Below are positions 44,501-53,640 of a DNA stretch of 64,000 bases, one piece after another (positions within the stretch are counted from its first letter, which is position 1; each line of letters opens with the position of its first letter). The notes under the pieces were generated by a model, which saw only the letters and a list, made by a program, of their open reading frames with translations, was not told the origin of the DNA and did not search any database. The position numbers were made by a program, and so were the translations under genes. Source of the DNA: Eximiradius sp. (GTDB lineage Bacteria; Bacteroidota; Ignavibacteria; Kapaibacteriales; UBA2268); contig CAKZLY010000018.1 in NCBI GenBank assembly GCA_937127445.1, positions 148,933-212,932 of the forward strand, written 5' to 3'.

Positions 44501-46364
44501 TTCAAATGCATTTGTGATAGTTGAACAACCCACAGCAACAGTTGCTGTTCAACCCGGCGACTCTGTGCGATATATAATAAAATTCGAGCAAGGATTTGCG
44601 GGTAGTCACTTAGCTGAATTGATTATCAACACTGATGAGCCTGGTTATGAGGAAGTGAAAATACAACTTAAAGGAGCCAAAGATACATTAAATATTGAAA
44701 TTATTCCAAATCCAATTAATTTAGGAAATATCGATGTTGGTTCGGCAGTTCTTTCAGCATTTAGCATAAGAAACAAAGGGCTGTTGCCAATAAATTTAAA
44801 AAACATAAGGTTTGAAAATCAGCAAATTGTTGGTAGCTTTTTGCCTTCGAGTGCTCAAATTCTACCAAATGAAGTTCAGAATATTGACTTTTTAATCAAA
44901 ATTGACAAGCAAAATAGAAAATCAGAGTCGATTTTACTCGAATTTGAAGAATGCGATTGGACTGCAACTGAGTTTGTAGTATTTAATAAAATTTATTCTT
45001 ATCCAACCACAAATAGCCCGGTGGACTGGGGAATTGTGTCAGGTTGCGAAGATACTGTAAAATCAATTTACGTTAGAAATATTGCATCAAATCCTTTTAT
45101 ATTGAAGTCGTGGCAAATTGATGGAATTGATAAAGATTTATTCCATTTTCGTGGACAAAATTACACATTGCCAAGAAGTTTTGGGCTAAATGAAACATTT
45201 GAGATGATAATTGCCTTCGAGCCGTTTTATAGCGCAAATGGGAATAAACAAGCGTATGTAGTTTTCGAGGCCGAAAGCAACGGAGAAGACACAACTATTA
45301 TTGTTCAACTGCTTGGCGAGAAACGTTCAACGGCAATTGCAGCTCCTGATAATATCGCTTTCGGTGGAAAAGTGGTCAATACTTTTTCGCAATTGAGTTT
45401 TTCGCTTACTAACAATGGTATTTTCCCGATTACAATAACTTCGATTGAGATGCCAAAGCACTATCCAACAGTATTTTCGGTAGAACCCAATATCCTCGGG
45501 GTTACTCTGAATCCACAGGAACAACAAGTTTTTACTGTTGGCTTTCTACCGATTGAACAAATACGATATTTGGACACAATTGTAATTAATACAAAATATA
45601 AGAATTGTGATGAAAAAGTATTTGTTTATTTAGATGGTACTGGTCTTCCACCTCGGATACTGACAATAAGAATACCGAACTTAGAATTGCTCGACCCACG
45701 GTGGACTGATTATGCTATTCCAATTTATGCAAAGGTAGAAAATGACACTTTGCAAAATTATAAAATTGACACACTCTTGGTTGAGTTCAACAGAAGTTTG
45801 TTTTATCCGAAATCTGTTACAAACGGTAGAATTATAAGCAACAACATAGTAAATCAAAATAGAATAATTGGAGTTGAGATCGACAATATTAATATGGCTC
45901 AATTGAATGCAGAGAGAAAAATAGCTGAAATCGTCGGCGATGTACTGCTTGGGAACGATACAGTAACCACAATTAACTTGTTGAGAGTTAGTAAACCTGA
46001 TACTTTGAGAATACAAGAGTTTTATCTTGAAAACGGCTTATTATCGATAAAAGTTTGTTCAGAAGGCGGGAATCGATTGCTTGATGTACATAATCGCCCC
46101 GTTTCGATAATTGTATCGCCAAATCCTTTCTCGGGCAATGCTACAATAACTCTTAACTTGCTCGAGACAGGATTTCATAAGCTTGAACTGTATAATTTGA
46201 ATGGTGCTATAGTTGATGAAATCAGCTCTTTTGAAATCGGAGCAGATGGGAACAAAGAAAGGACTATAAATATTAATTCATCGAAAATAGCCAGTGGTGT
46301 ATATTTACTGAAATTGACAGCACCAACAACTTATTATATAAAATTAATAGTAGTAAGTAAGTAG
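41529..46364 (+). CDS. giant secreted protein: Gly-rich region, choice-of-anchor-D repeats, T9SS C-terminal domain
   Basis: A 1611-residue exported protein; signal peptide about 1-19. Residues about 220-485 form a Gly-rich region (PGGGGGGGRF, GGGSGGRNN, GGYGGGSG) similar in feel to PE-PGRS or glycine-rich adhesive proteins, not collagen. Residues about 640-1490 contain repeated immunoglobulin-like domains of the choice-of-anchor-D type, with strands like LNFDTLYTCQIAYDTVYI, VRFSPTNQGDVFRR, IAFGGKVVNTFSQLSFSLTNNG. The C-terminal about 85 residues (IIVSPNPFSGNATITL to YYIKLIVVSK) are a type IX sorting domain. Probably a large surface or matrix protein. Adjacent 14 bases later to the OmpA-like gene. 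Confidence 0.85.
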   Translation: MKKLIFLLVIIFPHFVKGNVVISYIQPDIVAPGMNSYLEFIAPYNAYGNFGADRTFYNLLTDTLRIEVVNPNDRWKVTFGPLVVSWQGRMISTQVFAHPSLKPNSWDWSLLQQDFKIKVRINKNGILSNEVDLYIVQPFPFGNKSSIPDSIIGDGSLGKRSPRGAMIVDSMILANRTYYVSTADVDPMTPGNQGYLPFILISKGPIRGGANTLISVDGGLSGRQQRLQDGGPGGGGGGGRFYDAGLFVDNSRNGDDGGDGFTGGGSGGRNNSSLPGVTNSMKLPGIGTLEVATGTPARGYSLNGIPPSYIPNVYESAGGGTGHPFGRSGEHCNDGNNCTPAGGYGGGSGVKQNTPGGSGGNATDGQGSNNSGGKAVGNRMIIPLAGGSGGASGNPQSGGNFSGSGGGGGGAIMIYAAGINNVQISAKGANGQDGINSSNGGGGSGGSVITSAKLLVDNGSSQSIFIEGGKAGGGTNQFGGWGRVRRDAPIWNVNVGNAAFEPTTYYQGPSSDTTKYIKPLIPFWVRGSKKFEDSLQIWLKPETRQWTYVATIPQNQLFWEVQMLLDRTDSVYYLVAMQSVPNPEKSNEFRTEPNFLMTQAAANVLILEKIPEFYCQDTLFSDTLLACDGQEVKFKARIYNLGDTDLILSDAYSRRGFLSSNINNTIIPPFDSLDVVITYTYNKNHPLIINDTLFINHNDYWTGASNPFPIAVNLNLLDIILYTNLHSYLQPYNKEINLPSVKTYIINACLGASYKILASVGNLTDTTINLENILTHSSDISTQIVGNRSISRLGTCTYVIDLIANILGTTSYKLYYKLFECDNIIDSLEIILITTQAELTFLDHGNFPDTRIGSSNLKGIRLRNTGNSKIYLSSVSVSGNDFSIVDIMPGLPRILNPNDEINITVRFSPTNQGDVFRRLNITTLPTDSTCVYNIELPLRGKGLETSVIASKYLLNFDTLYTCQIAYDTVYIINPNGSNFRYMIIPPARIIGSNAFVIVEQPTATVAVQPGDSVRYIIKFEQGFAGSHLAELIINTDEPGYEEVKIQLKGAKDTLNIEIIPNPINLGNIDVGSAVLSAFSIRNKGLLPINLKNIRFENQQIVGSFLPSSAQILPNEVQNIDFLIKIDKQNRKSESILLEFEECDWTATEFVVFNKIYSYPTTNSPVDWGIVSGCEDTVKSIYVRNIASNPFILKSWQIDGIDKDLFHFRGQNYTLPRSFGLNETFEMIIAFEPFYSANGNKQAYVVFEAESNGEDTTIIVQLLGEKRSTAIAAPDNIAFGGKVVNTFSQLSFSLTNNGIFPITITSIEMPKHYPTVFSVEPNILGVTLNPQEQQVFTVGFLPIEQIRYLDTIVINTKYKNCDEKVFVYLDGTGLPPRILTIRIPNLELLDPRWTDYAIPIYAKVENDTLQNYKIDTLLVEFNRSLFYPKSVTNGRIISNNIVNQNRIIGVEIDNINMAQLNAERKIAEIVGDVLLGNDTVTTINLLRVSKPDTLRIQEFYLENGLLSIKVCSEGGNRLLDVHNRPVSIIVSPNPFSGNATITLNLLETGFHKLELYNLNGAIVDEISSFEIGADGNKERTININSSKIASGVYLLKLTAPTTYYIKLIVVSK

Positions 46365-46378
46365 AAAAGGATAAATCA

Positions 46379-48517
46379 ATGACAAGGTTTTCGAAAATTA
46401 TTTTAATTATTTTAGTGTTATCAAGCAGTTTGACTTTTTCTCAGGAAAGAGCAGTTCAATTTTATTTAGGCGGATATTTCGGACTGAACTATAATAATCA
46501 TATTGCGTCGTTCAATAAATTAGATGAAAAATATGCTAACTGTTGTCCGAAGTTCAAAAGTGCAGATGGAATTGGGCTTTCAATAGGTGGATTGTTCGAA
46601 AAAAATATTAACGAGCAATTTTCCTGGGGCTTAAAATTTGGTTTTTCTCAATTAGATGGCACTTTTTCGCCTAAAGAGATAATAGGGAATACTGAACTTC
46701 GTGAAGAAGCTCCTCCCTACAATACAATTTTGGTACAAAGAGCAGAAGTAGAACACTATTTATCGAGCAAATTATACACACTTGGAGCGGAACCTTACAT
46801 TTCTTATAATATTTTCGATAAGTTAAACTCGATCGTTGGACTTCGATTTTCTTACTTGTATTTGGCTGAATTTACTCAAAAAGAAAAACTGTTGCGTCCC
46901 AATAATGTTACATTTCTTGGTGGTTCAAGAATACGGAATGAATTTAAAGACGAAGAAATTCCGGAGAAAAACGCATTGCAACTATTTGGAAATATTGGAA
47001 TTAATTACGACTTGAAGATTGGTGCAAACTCATATATGTCTCCAGCGATAAATTTCTATATTCCTTTTACTAATATATCAAAAGTAGATTGGAAGGCGAA
47101 TTCTGTTCAATTTGCTTTGAATTTGAGATTCCCGATTTACGAACCCAAACCTATTTCTTTGAGAGATACAATCATTGAAAAAGATACAACTTTAATAATC
47201 GATAAAAGTGTTAAGACTGAATTTGTTCGACTTACCAAAACAACACGACAAACAAAAATAATAGACAATGAAAAAGATAAAATTGAAAGAACCATAATAA
47301 AAGAATATTACGAAAAGGTTGTGCCCAAAGAGGAAGTTTTAGAGGTAAGGTTTGATGTGTTTGGAGTAGACAAGCAGGGCAAGAGAACAGAAAATCCTAC
47401 CTTAATCATTGAAGAAGTCGAGACAGAAGAGGGATTTCCTCTGCTTCCGTATGTGTTTTTCCCACCAGGAGAAAATTCACTTGAAAAAACAAAAATGAAC
47501 AAAATACCAAAAGAGGAAACTGCAAAATTTAGTGAAATTAACCTTCAATGGAATACTTTGGAAATTTACTATCAATTGTTGAATATAATTGGAACGCGTT
47601 TGCGAAACAATCCAAAAGCCAATATTACTCTGATAGGAACAAACAATAATGCCGGGGTAGAACAAAACAATTTACAACTTTCATTGGAGCGAGCAGAAGC
47701 GGTTAAGAAGTATCTTGTTAGTGTTTGGGGAATTGAGTCACAAAGGATTAAAACACAAGCCACAAACCTACCAGCTAAGCCTACAAATCCAGTTATAGCA
47801 GAAGGCATTGAGGAAAATAGCCGAGTAGAAATTACTTCCAATGATGTTAACATCATTGCACCGGTGTATATGAAGGAAATTGATATTATTGCCAATCCAC
47901 CTGTTATTGAAGTAAGACCACTAATTCAAACAAGCGTTGGCGTAAAAGAATATAAATTAGAAATCGTTCAAAGCAATCAACCAATTAGAACTATGGAAGG
48001 AAAAGAAATGCCAGAACAATTTATTTGGGAAATTACTCAATCTCCAATACCGAAATTAGAACAAGAGGCAACTATTACTCTCACGGTAGTGGACAACGAA
48101 AATCAAACAAAAACATATTCGAAAAATGTGAGTATTCAACAAAAAACAATCCGCAAAAAACGCGAAATTATAGAAGACGATTATCGTATAGAGCGATATT
48201 CTTTAATTTTATTCGATTTTGATAAATCAACAATACTCGATATTCACAAACCAGTACTTGAATATATTAGGACCAAAATAACATCAAATTCAAAAGTAAA
48301 AATTTATGGTTATGCAGATAGAACGGGGACCGTTGAGTACAATCGCGAGTTAGCTCGGCGCCGTTCTGAAGAAGTGCGAAACTATTTAAAAATAAAACCT
48401 GAAAATGTCGAGTTGTATCCGATTGGTAACGATGATTTATTATTTGATAATAATATTCCCGAAGGAAGAAGTTACAGCAGAACTGTAAAAATTGAAATAA
48501 GAACACCTATTTTTTAA
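46379..48517 (+). CDS. outer-membrane protein with two OmpA-like domains
   Basis: A 712-residue exported protein; signal peptide about 1-21 (ends TFSQ). The N-terminal about 240 residues are a beta-barrel (FYLGGYFGLNYNNH, FSWGLKFGFSQLDGTF, LYTLGAEPYISYNIF, FALNLRFPIYEP). A DT-rich segment (RDTIIEKDTTLIID) leads to a first OmpA_C-like domain (about 390-500, LSLERAEAVKKYLV, GIESQRIKTQA) and a second, better conserved one (about 605-712, FDFDKSTILDI, KIYGYADRTGTVEYNRELARRRSEEVRNYLK split across). Such domains bind peptidoglycan, so the protein would bridge outer membrane and cell wall. It may anchor the neighbouring secreted proteins; that is inference. Confidence 0.85.
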   Translation: MTRFSKIILIILVLSSSLTFSQERAVQFYLGGYFGLNYNNHIASFNKLDEKYANCCPKFKSADGIGLSIGGLFEKNINEQFSWGLKFGFSQLDGTFSPKEIIGNTELREEAPPYNTILVQRAEVEHYLSSKLYTLGAEPYISYNIFDKLNSIVGLRFSYLYLAEFTQKEKLLRPNNVTFLGGSRIRNEFKDEEIPEKNALQLFGNIGINYDLKIGANSYMSPAINFYIPFTNISKVDWKANSVQFALNLRFPIYEPKPISLRDTIIEKDTTLIIDKSVKTEFVRLTKTTRQTKIIDNEKDKIERTIIKEYYEKVVPKEEVLEVRFDVFGVDKQGKRTENPTLIIEEVETEEGFPLLPYVFFPPGENSLEKTKMNKIPKEETAKFSEINLQWNTLEIYYQLLNIIGTRLRNNPKANITLIGTNNNAGVEQNNLQLSLERAEAVKKYLVSVWGIESQRIKTQATNLPAKPTNPVIAEGIEENSRVEITSNDVNIIAPVYMKEIDIIANPPVIEVRPLIQTSVGVKEYKLEIVQSNQPIRTMEGKEMPEQFIWEITQSPIPKLEQEATITLTVVDNENQTKTYSKNVSIQQKTIRKKREIIEDDYRIERYSLILFDFDKSTILDIHKPVLEYIRTKITSNSKVKIYGYADRTGTVEYNRELARRRSEEVRNYLKIKPENVELYPIGNDDLLFDNNIPEGRSYSRTVKIEIRTPIF

Positions 48518-48534
48518 TTGTATCGAGAATTGAA

Positions 48535-51387
48535 ATGAAGAAGATAATTTTTGTTTTTTGCTTGCTTTGCTTGCCAGCAGTAATTTTTGCCGAAAATGAA
48601 GAGTATTATCCAAATAAAATTGTAGTTAAATTCAAAAAATACTCTCAAACAGCAAATAAATGGGAAACTGGACAAAGACAAACCAGTTTGATTGAATTTG
48701 AAAAGATTATTGGCGAAAATATTGTAGCCCAATTTGTCCCAGATAATCTACTAAATTTATATAATTCCGCAAAAATTAAAAATCGACAGAAAAATGCTGT
48801 CAGCAGTAATAAAATAAATTTAGATTTAATTGCAATAATAGACTACAAAAAGTCTATTGATCCTTTGATTGCCGCAAAAAAGCTTGCTACACATCCTGAT
48901 ATAGAATATGCTGAACCTTTGTTTAAGCATAAGATACTAGAAACCACAAATGACCCATTATTTATCGAACAAAATTACATCGAGCAAATCAAGGCTAATT
49001 TAGCATGGAGCTATATTGATACAAATATTACGATCATAGTTGGAATTGTCGATACAGGAATTGATTATGAACACGAAGATTTAAAGGAGAATATTTATTA
49101 CAATCAAGGAGAAATAGGTTTTGATGAAAGCGGAAACGACAAACGCTTCAATGGAATTGATGATGATGGCAATGGATTTGTGGATGATTGGCGTGGATGG
49201 GACTTCTATGGAGATGGTGATAATGACCCAATGCCGGGCAACCCGCACGGCACACACGTAGCTGGAATTATTGGTGCAGTTGCTAATAATGGGATAGGAA
49301 TAGCAGGAATTGCAAGAAATATCAAGTTGCTTCCAGTGAAAATTGGTTCAGATATTCCTTATGCTTCAAACATTGCGAATGGATATTCTGGAATTTTGTA
49401 TGCTGCTTCGATGGGGGCAAGGGTTATAAATTGTTCCTGGGGTGGAACGCACTATTCAATGGCAGAAGCCGATATTATAAGAGCTACAAATGAATTAGGT
49501 TCACTTATTGTGGCAGCAGCGGGAAATAATAATCAATATTTGATTTATTATCCAGCTGCATATGATGGAGTATTGTCTGTTGCAGCGGTTGACAGTGAGG
49601 ACAAAAGAGCATATTTTACAAATTATCATTACAAAATTGATGTATCAGCACCGGGAGTAGAAATATTATCGACAATTCCTGAAAATGAATATCGCACAAT
49701 GAGCGGGACTTCAATGGCGTCTCCTGTCGCGGCGGCAGTTACAGCATTAACGATGAACCGTTTCCCTAATAAACCAAATTTCGTTATTCGAGAAATTGTT
49801 AAAGCAAGTTCAGATTACATTGATTACAATAATCCATATTATTCAGGAATGCTGGGCAAGGGACGTGTTAATGCATTGAGAGCGATGACCGACAATTCTT
49901 TTATTTCGCTAAAAGTCCTTTCTTTGCAAAATACAGGTGAAACCATTGATAATGAATATTTTACGAACGACACGATTAAATTTAAACTGACAATTATTAA
50001 TTATCTCGATGATGCTGAGAATGTAAGAATAAAGATTTACTCAACAAACAGCAATTTGTTTACAGTAATTAATGATACTTGTTATTTAGGAAGAATAAAT
50101 AGTTCAGAAATTGCTCAAACTGATGAATTTGCATTTATTGTAAATAATGTTAATGAGTATGACAAGGAAATAAGGCTTGTCGCAAGACTTATAGCAGATG
50201 GCTATGTATCGGACAATTTTGCTTACGAAGCAATAATCTCGCCATCATACAGAACTTTCGATAAAAATAACATTACTGCAACAATTAATAGCATGGGAAA
50301 TATTGGTTATAATGACTACCCTCGCAATCAGCAAGGTAAAGGAATACGATATAAAGAAAGCGAAAGTATGGCTTTCGAAGGTGCTTTGTTGCTCTCCGTA
50401 AATGGGAATGAATTATATAATGTCGCTCGTGGTGAATACCAGTTGAGAAAGGACGTGGATTTTCAAATAATTAAGACAATGAATTTGAACTATCCTGGAA
50501 TTTTTGCGGATGCCGAAGGTAGTTGCCTGTTTGAAACTATAAACGATGACACTTTGAATGCTAGTAAATTGAGGATTAGCCAAAGCAATTTTCAATTTAA
50601 AAGAAAAGAAATTGAAAATACAATTTTTACTTTTTACAAGGTAAATAACTTCTCCGATAAAAGGCTCGATTCAGTTTATGTCGGGTTGTATTTCGATTGG
50701 GATATTGGAAATCCCCAAAGAAACAAAATTTGGTGGGACGAGCAGCATAGCATTGCAATTGCGAAATCAATTGATGACGGATTGTCAATTGGCGCGGTAA
50801 TTAATTTATCTCAATTCAATAACAATTTTGTTGCTATTGATAACGATGGGAATAGCGAGGATTGTCCCGGGGTATATGATGGTTTTACTCCTAATGAAAA
50901 ATTGCGTTTTTTGAAGGGTGGTTTACAAAGGCAACAGTCATCAATTACAGATGCATCGATGGTTATAGCGGCTGGACCATTTTCATTAGCAGCCGGTGAT
51001 TCTGCGCTTGTGCCTTTTGCAATAATTCTTGGAATGGACACACAAAATATTATTTCGGAAGCAATTTATGCAAGGACTTTTGTTAATCAAATTATTTCTG
51101 CAAGTGTTGAAAGAAATGATAAAGTAATTTTAAATAAAGTATATCCAAATCCAGCAAAAAGGCAAATATCTTTAGAAGTCTTTTCTGAAAAAGATATCTT
51201 TGGTACAATTTCCATTTTCAATGAACTTGGCAAAGAAGAAAAGATTTTGGAGAGCAACAAATTCTTTAATTCGGGTATAAATAAATTGACTTATAATATC
51301 ACAGATTTGTCAAGTGGGCTATATTTTGTTAGAGTTTCTTTTGACGATGGCACGGTTAAAAGCTCAAAAATTATTCTTGTTGATTAA
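48535..51387 (+). CDS. secreted subtilisin-like serine protease (S8) with T9SS-type C-terminal domain
   Basis: A 950-residue exported protease. Signal peptide about 1-19; an inhibitor-I9-like propeptide follows (about 25-135). The catalytic triad is Asp173 (IVDTGID), His238 (PHGTHVAG) and Ser393 (SGTSMASP), with the oxyanion Asn331 (AAAGNNN). The domain contains Asp/Asn-rich loops that could bind calcium (FNGIDDDGNGFVDDW). After about 450 come beta-sandwich domains, and a C-terminal type IX sorting domain (KVYPNPAKRQISLEV to VKSSKIILVD). It sits 17 bases after the OmpA gene and overlaps the converging TPR gene by 17 bases. Confidence 0.93.
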   Translation: MKKIIFVFCLLCLPAVIFAENEEYYPNKIVVKFKKYSQTANKWETGQRQTSLIEFEKIIGENIVAQFVPDNLLNLYNSAKIKNRQKNAVSSNKINLDLIAIIDYKKSIDPLIAAKKLATHPDIEYAEPLFKHKILETTNDPLFIEQNYIEQIKANLAWSYIDTNITIIVGIVDTGIDYEHEDLKENIYYNQGEIGFDESGNDKRFNGIDDDGNGFVDDWRGWDFYGDGDNDPMPGNPHGTHVAGIIGAVANNGIGIAGIARNIKLLPVKIGSDIPYASNIANGYSGILYAASMGARVINCSWGGTHYSMAEADIIRATNELGSLIVAAAGNNNQYLIYYPAAYDGVLSVAAVDSEDKRAYFTNYHYKIDVSAPGVEILSTIPENEYRTMSGTSMASPVAAAVTALTMNRFPNKPNFVIREIVKASSDYIDYNNPYYSGMLGKGRVNALRAMTDNSFISLKVLSLQNTGETIDNEYFTNDTIKFKLTIINYLDDAENVRIKIYSTNSNLFTVINDTCYLGRINSSEIAQTDEFAFIVNNVNEYDKEIRLVARLIADGYVSDNFAYEAIISPSYRTFDKNNITATINSMGNIGYNDYPRNQQGKGIRYKESESMAFEGALLLSVNGNELYNVARGEYQLRKDVDFQIIKTMNLNYPGIFADAEGSCLFETINDDTLNASKLRISQSNFQFKRKEIENTIFTFYKVNNFSDKRLDSVYVGLYFDWDIGNPQRNKIWWDEQHSIAIAKSIDDGLSIGAVINLSQFNNNFVAIDNDGNSEDCPGVYDGFTPNEKLRFLKGGLQRQQSSITDASMVIAAGPFSLAAGDSALVPFAIILGMDTQNIISEAIYARTFVNQIISASVERNDKVILNKVYPNPAKRQISLEVFSEKDIFGTISIFNELGKEEKILESNKFFNSGINKLTYNITDLSSGLYFVRVSFDDGTVKSSKIILVD

Positions 51388-52486
51388 TTTTTGCTGAAAT
51401 TTCATTGGCTTTTTCTAAATAATAATCGCATTTTTCTGGTTCTTTTTCGGCAAGAGTAAGAAAAATCTGATATGCTTTTTCGAATTGTCCTTGTTGAACA
51501 AGGATTTTTGCCATAGTTTCAGTTGCAGGTGGAGTGTAATCGACGTGTTCTTCCTCAATTTCTTTTTCTACTGGTTCGGATATTTCGATTTTACTGATAC
51601 TTGATATTTTTTCCGCTAACTTTCGTATTTCGTCCGGTTGAGTCGACTGATTTTCATATTTAGAAATGAGTGAATTTGTGTCGAAGCTTGCTTCTATTGC
51701 TAAATTAGCAGGTTTTCTGTTTATTGAAAAGTCGTAGAAAAGATAGTCGAAAAGCCCATCAATTAAAAGTTTGTTTTCAACATTCAGTGCAGGAACGTAA
51801 GAATCAGGAATTATTCCGGTTGCAAAAGCTTTGAGAAAACCTTTCGGCAAATTTATGGGTTCGGGAGGATATTCAACTGAAATATCTTCATTTTCTTCAA
51901 TATCAGGTTGTTGCTCAATATTGATTTCAACTAATTTTCCCAAATTGATTTCATTATAATTAGCATCAGTGTTGAGTTCTTGTATTATCAGTTCGCTTTC
52001 GGAAACTTCAAAATCATCAGTAATTTGTTTAGTTTGTTCTATTTCTGTTTGAACTTCTATCGTTATATCGTTGAGACTGGTATACAGGTTGTCGTTTATT
52101 TCAGACTTATTATCATTTAATTCAGACTGGTAGTTTTCGAAAATGCTATTCAAAGTAGTTTCCTCGATAGCTTGCTCAATATATGGATTTATTACCGTTT
52201 CATCATTTTGTGAAATTTCATCGTTTTGTACAAGAGATAGAATTTTATCTTCAAGTTCGGAAATTTGTTTTTGATTGTTCGCAATTTGTTTGAATTTATC
52301 AAGGAATTCTCTGGCTTTTTGTGAGTTGCCAATTTTAATAAAAAAATCAATAATTGTAACATAGCCAGTAAAATAATCAGGAAATTGCTCTATGCCTTGA
52401 ATACAGAGTGCAATTGCATCGTCATAGTTGCCGTTTTCGAAGAGTTCGACTGCATCGAGAGCAAAAAAAGGTGAAATTTTTGCCAT
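51371..52486 (-). CDS. acidic TPR-containing protein of unknown function
   Basis: A 371-residue soluble protein without signal peptide. TPR-like helices lie at both ends: about 8-70 (ALDAVELFENGNYDDAIALC, AREFLDKFKQ) and about 330-368 (MAKILVQQGQFEKAYQIFLTLAEKEPE). The middle about 75-320 is acidic, rich in Glu, Asp, Ile and Asn, and probably disordered. No enzymatic motif is seen. One base separates its ATG from the stop of the prenyl synthase upstream, so it is co-transcribed with that gene. It could be a scaffold, but nothing indicates the partner. Confidence 0.75.
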   Translation of the reverse strand: MAKISPFFALDAVELFENGNYDDAIALCIQGIEQFPDYFTGYVTIIDFFIKIGNSQKAREFLDKFKQIANNQKQISELEDKILSLVQNDEISQNDETVINPYIEQAIEETTLNSIFENYQSELNDNKSEINDNLYTSLNDITIEVQTEIEQTKQITDDFEVSESELIIQELNTDANYNEINLGKLVEINIEQQPDIEENEDISVEYPPEPINLPKGFLKAFATGIIPDSYVPALNVENKLLIDGLFDYLFYDFSINRKPANLAIEASFDTNSLISKYENQSTQPDEIRKLAEKISSISKIEISEPVEKEIEEEHVDYTPPATETMAKILVQQGQFEKAYQIFLTLAEKEPEKCDYYLEKANEISAKINQQE

Positions 52487-52487
52487 A

Positions 52488-53462
52488 TTAGAAATCTCTT
52501 GTTACAACAAATTCTGCAAAATTTATCAATGACTTTTTAGCATCTGAATCAGGAAAATCCTTTAAGCACAGTTTAGCTTTTTCTGAATAATCGTAAGCAA
52601 TTTTGCGAGCATATTCTATTCCACCAGTCTCTATAATCAAATCATAAATTTCATTGATTTTTTTCTGATTAAGGTTACCTTTTTTGATTGTTTTGATAAC
52701 ATCCTTTGCTTTATCGGTGCTAATGTTTGCCAAAGTAAAAATAAGTGGAAGAGTAATTTTCTTTTCTTTTAAGTCGTTCCCAACTGGTTTGCCAATATCA
52801 GCATTAGAAGATGTAAAATCGAAAATATCGTCTCGAATCTGAAAAGCAAGACCGCAGTAAGTACCATAATCACGCAAAAAATTTTGAGTATTTTTGTCGT
52901 CGGTAGCAGAGAAAGCACCAATTTCACAGCAAACACTCAGAAGAGATGCAGTTTTAGCATTAATAATTTTAAAATAATCATCTTCAGAAACGCGTAGAGT
53001 TCGACTTTTTTCAATAGCAAGAAGTTCGCCCTCGCTCATTAAACGGACAGCTCGGGAAATAATTTCCAGGAACTCGAATTCTTTGTTGTCGATGGCAGTT
53101 AGCAGACCTCTGGAAAGAAGATAGTCGCCCATAAGAACAGCAATTTTGTTGTTCCATTTTTTGTTGATAGAGGTAATCCCCCGACGCTCGTCAGCATCAT
53201 CGACAACATCATCGTGAACAAGAGTTGCAGTATGAAGCATTTCTACTAATGAAGCGCCAATATATGTACGAGAATTAATTCCGCCGCAAAGTGAAGCAGA
53301 GAGCATAACGAGAGCAGGACGTACCTGCTTGCCTTTTTTATAAGTTAAATATCTTATAATTAAATTAAGTAGTGGAACATTTGTTTTTAAATTCGACTTA
53401 AAGAATTTATTAAAATCTTCTAATTCGTGCTTAATTGGTTTAGTAATGTCGTTCAAATTCAT
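52488..53462 (-). CDS. trans-polyprenyl diphosphate synthase (long-chain type)
   Basis: A 324-residue all-helical prenyl elongating enzyme. First Asp-rich motif DDVVDD, preceded by LHTATLVH; second motif DDIFD (AFQIRDDIFDFTS). GKQVRPALVML, GDYLLSRGL and KPVGNDLKEKKITLPLIF are family signatures. The residue five before the first motif is alanine, which in this family is usual for long products (quinone side chains), so an octaprenyl-type synthase of IspB function is likely. The product length is an inference. Confidence 0.9.
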   Translation of the reverse strand: MNLNDITKPIKHELEDFNKFFKSNLKTNVPLLNLIIRYLTYKKGKQVRPALVMLSASLCGGINSRTYIGASLVEMLHTATLVHDDVVDDADERRGITSINKKWNNKIAVLMGDYLLSRGLLTAIDNKEFEFLEIISRAVRLMSEGELLAIEKSRTLRVSEDDYFKIINAKTASLLSVCCEIGAFSATDDKNTQNFLRDYGTYCGLAFQIRDDIFDFTSSNADIGKPVGNDLKEKKITLPLIFTLANISTDKAKDVIKTIKKGNLNQKKINEIYDLIIETGGIEYARKIAYDYSEKAKLCLKDFPDSDAKKSLINFAEFVVTRDF

Positions 53463-53640
53463 ATTATATTATCAATTATAATTATTTTTGTAACTAAAAA
53501 TAGTAATTTTTAGTCAAATTAAAAAATTTAAAGAAATGTCGATAATAATATGGAAGAGATATCAGCTTATAAGGTAAATAAAATAATCGACAAAACGTCT
53601 ATAAATGTGAATAAAGAAATAATACACAATAGAGGAAAAG

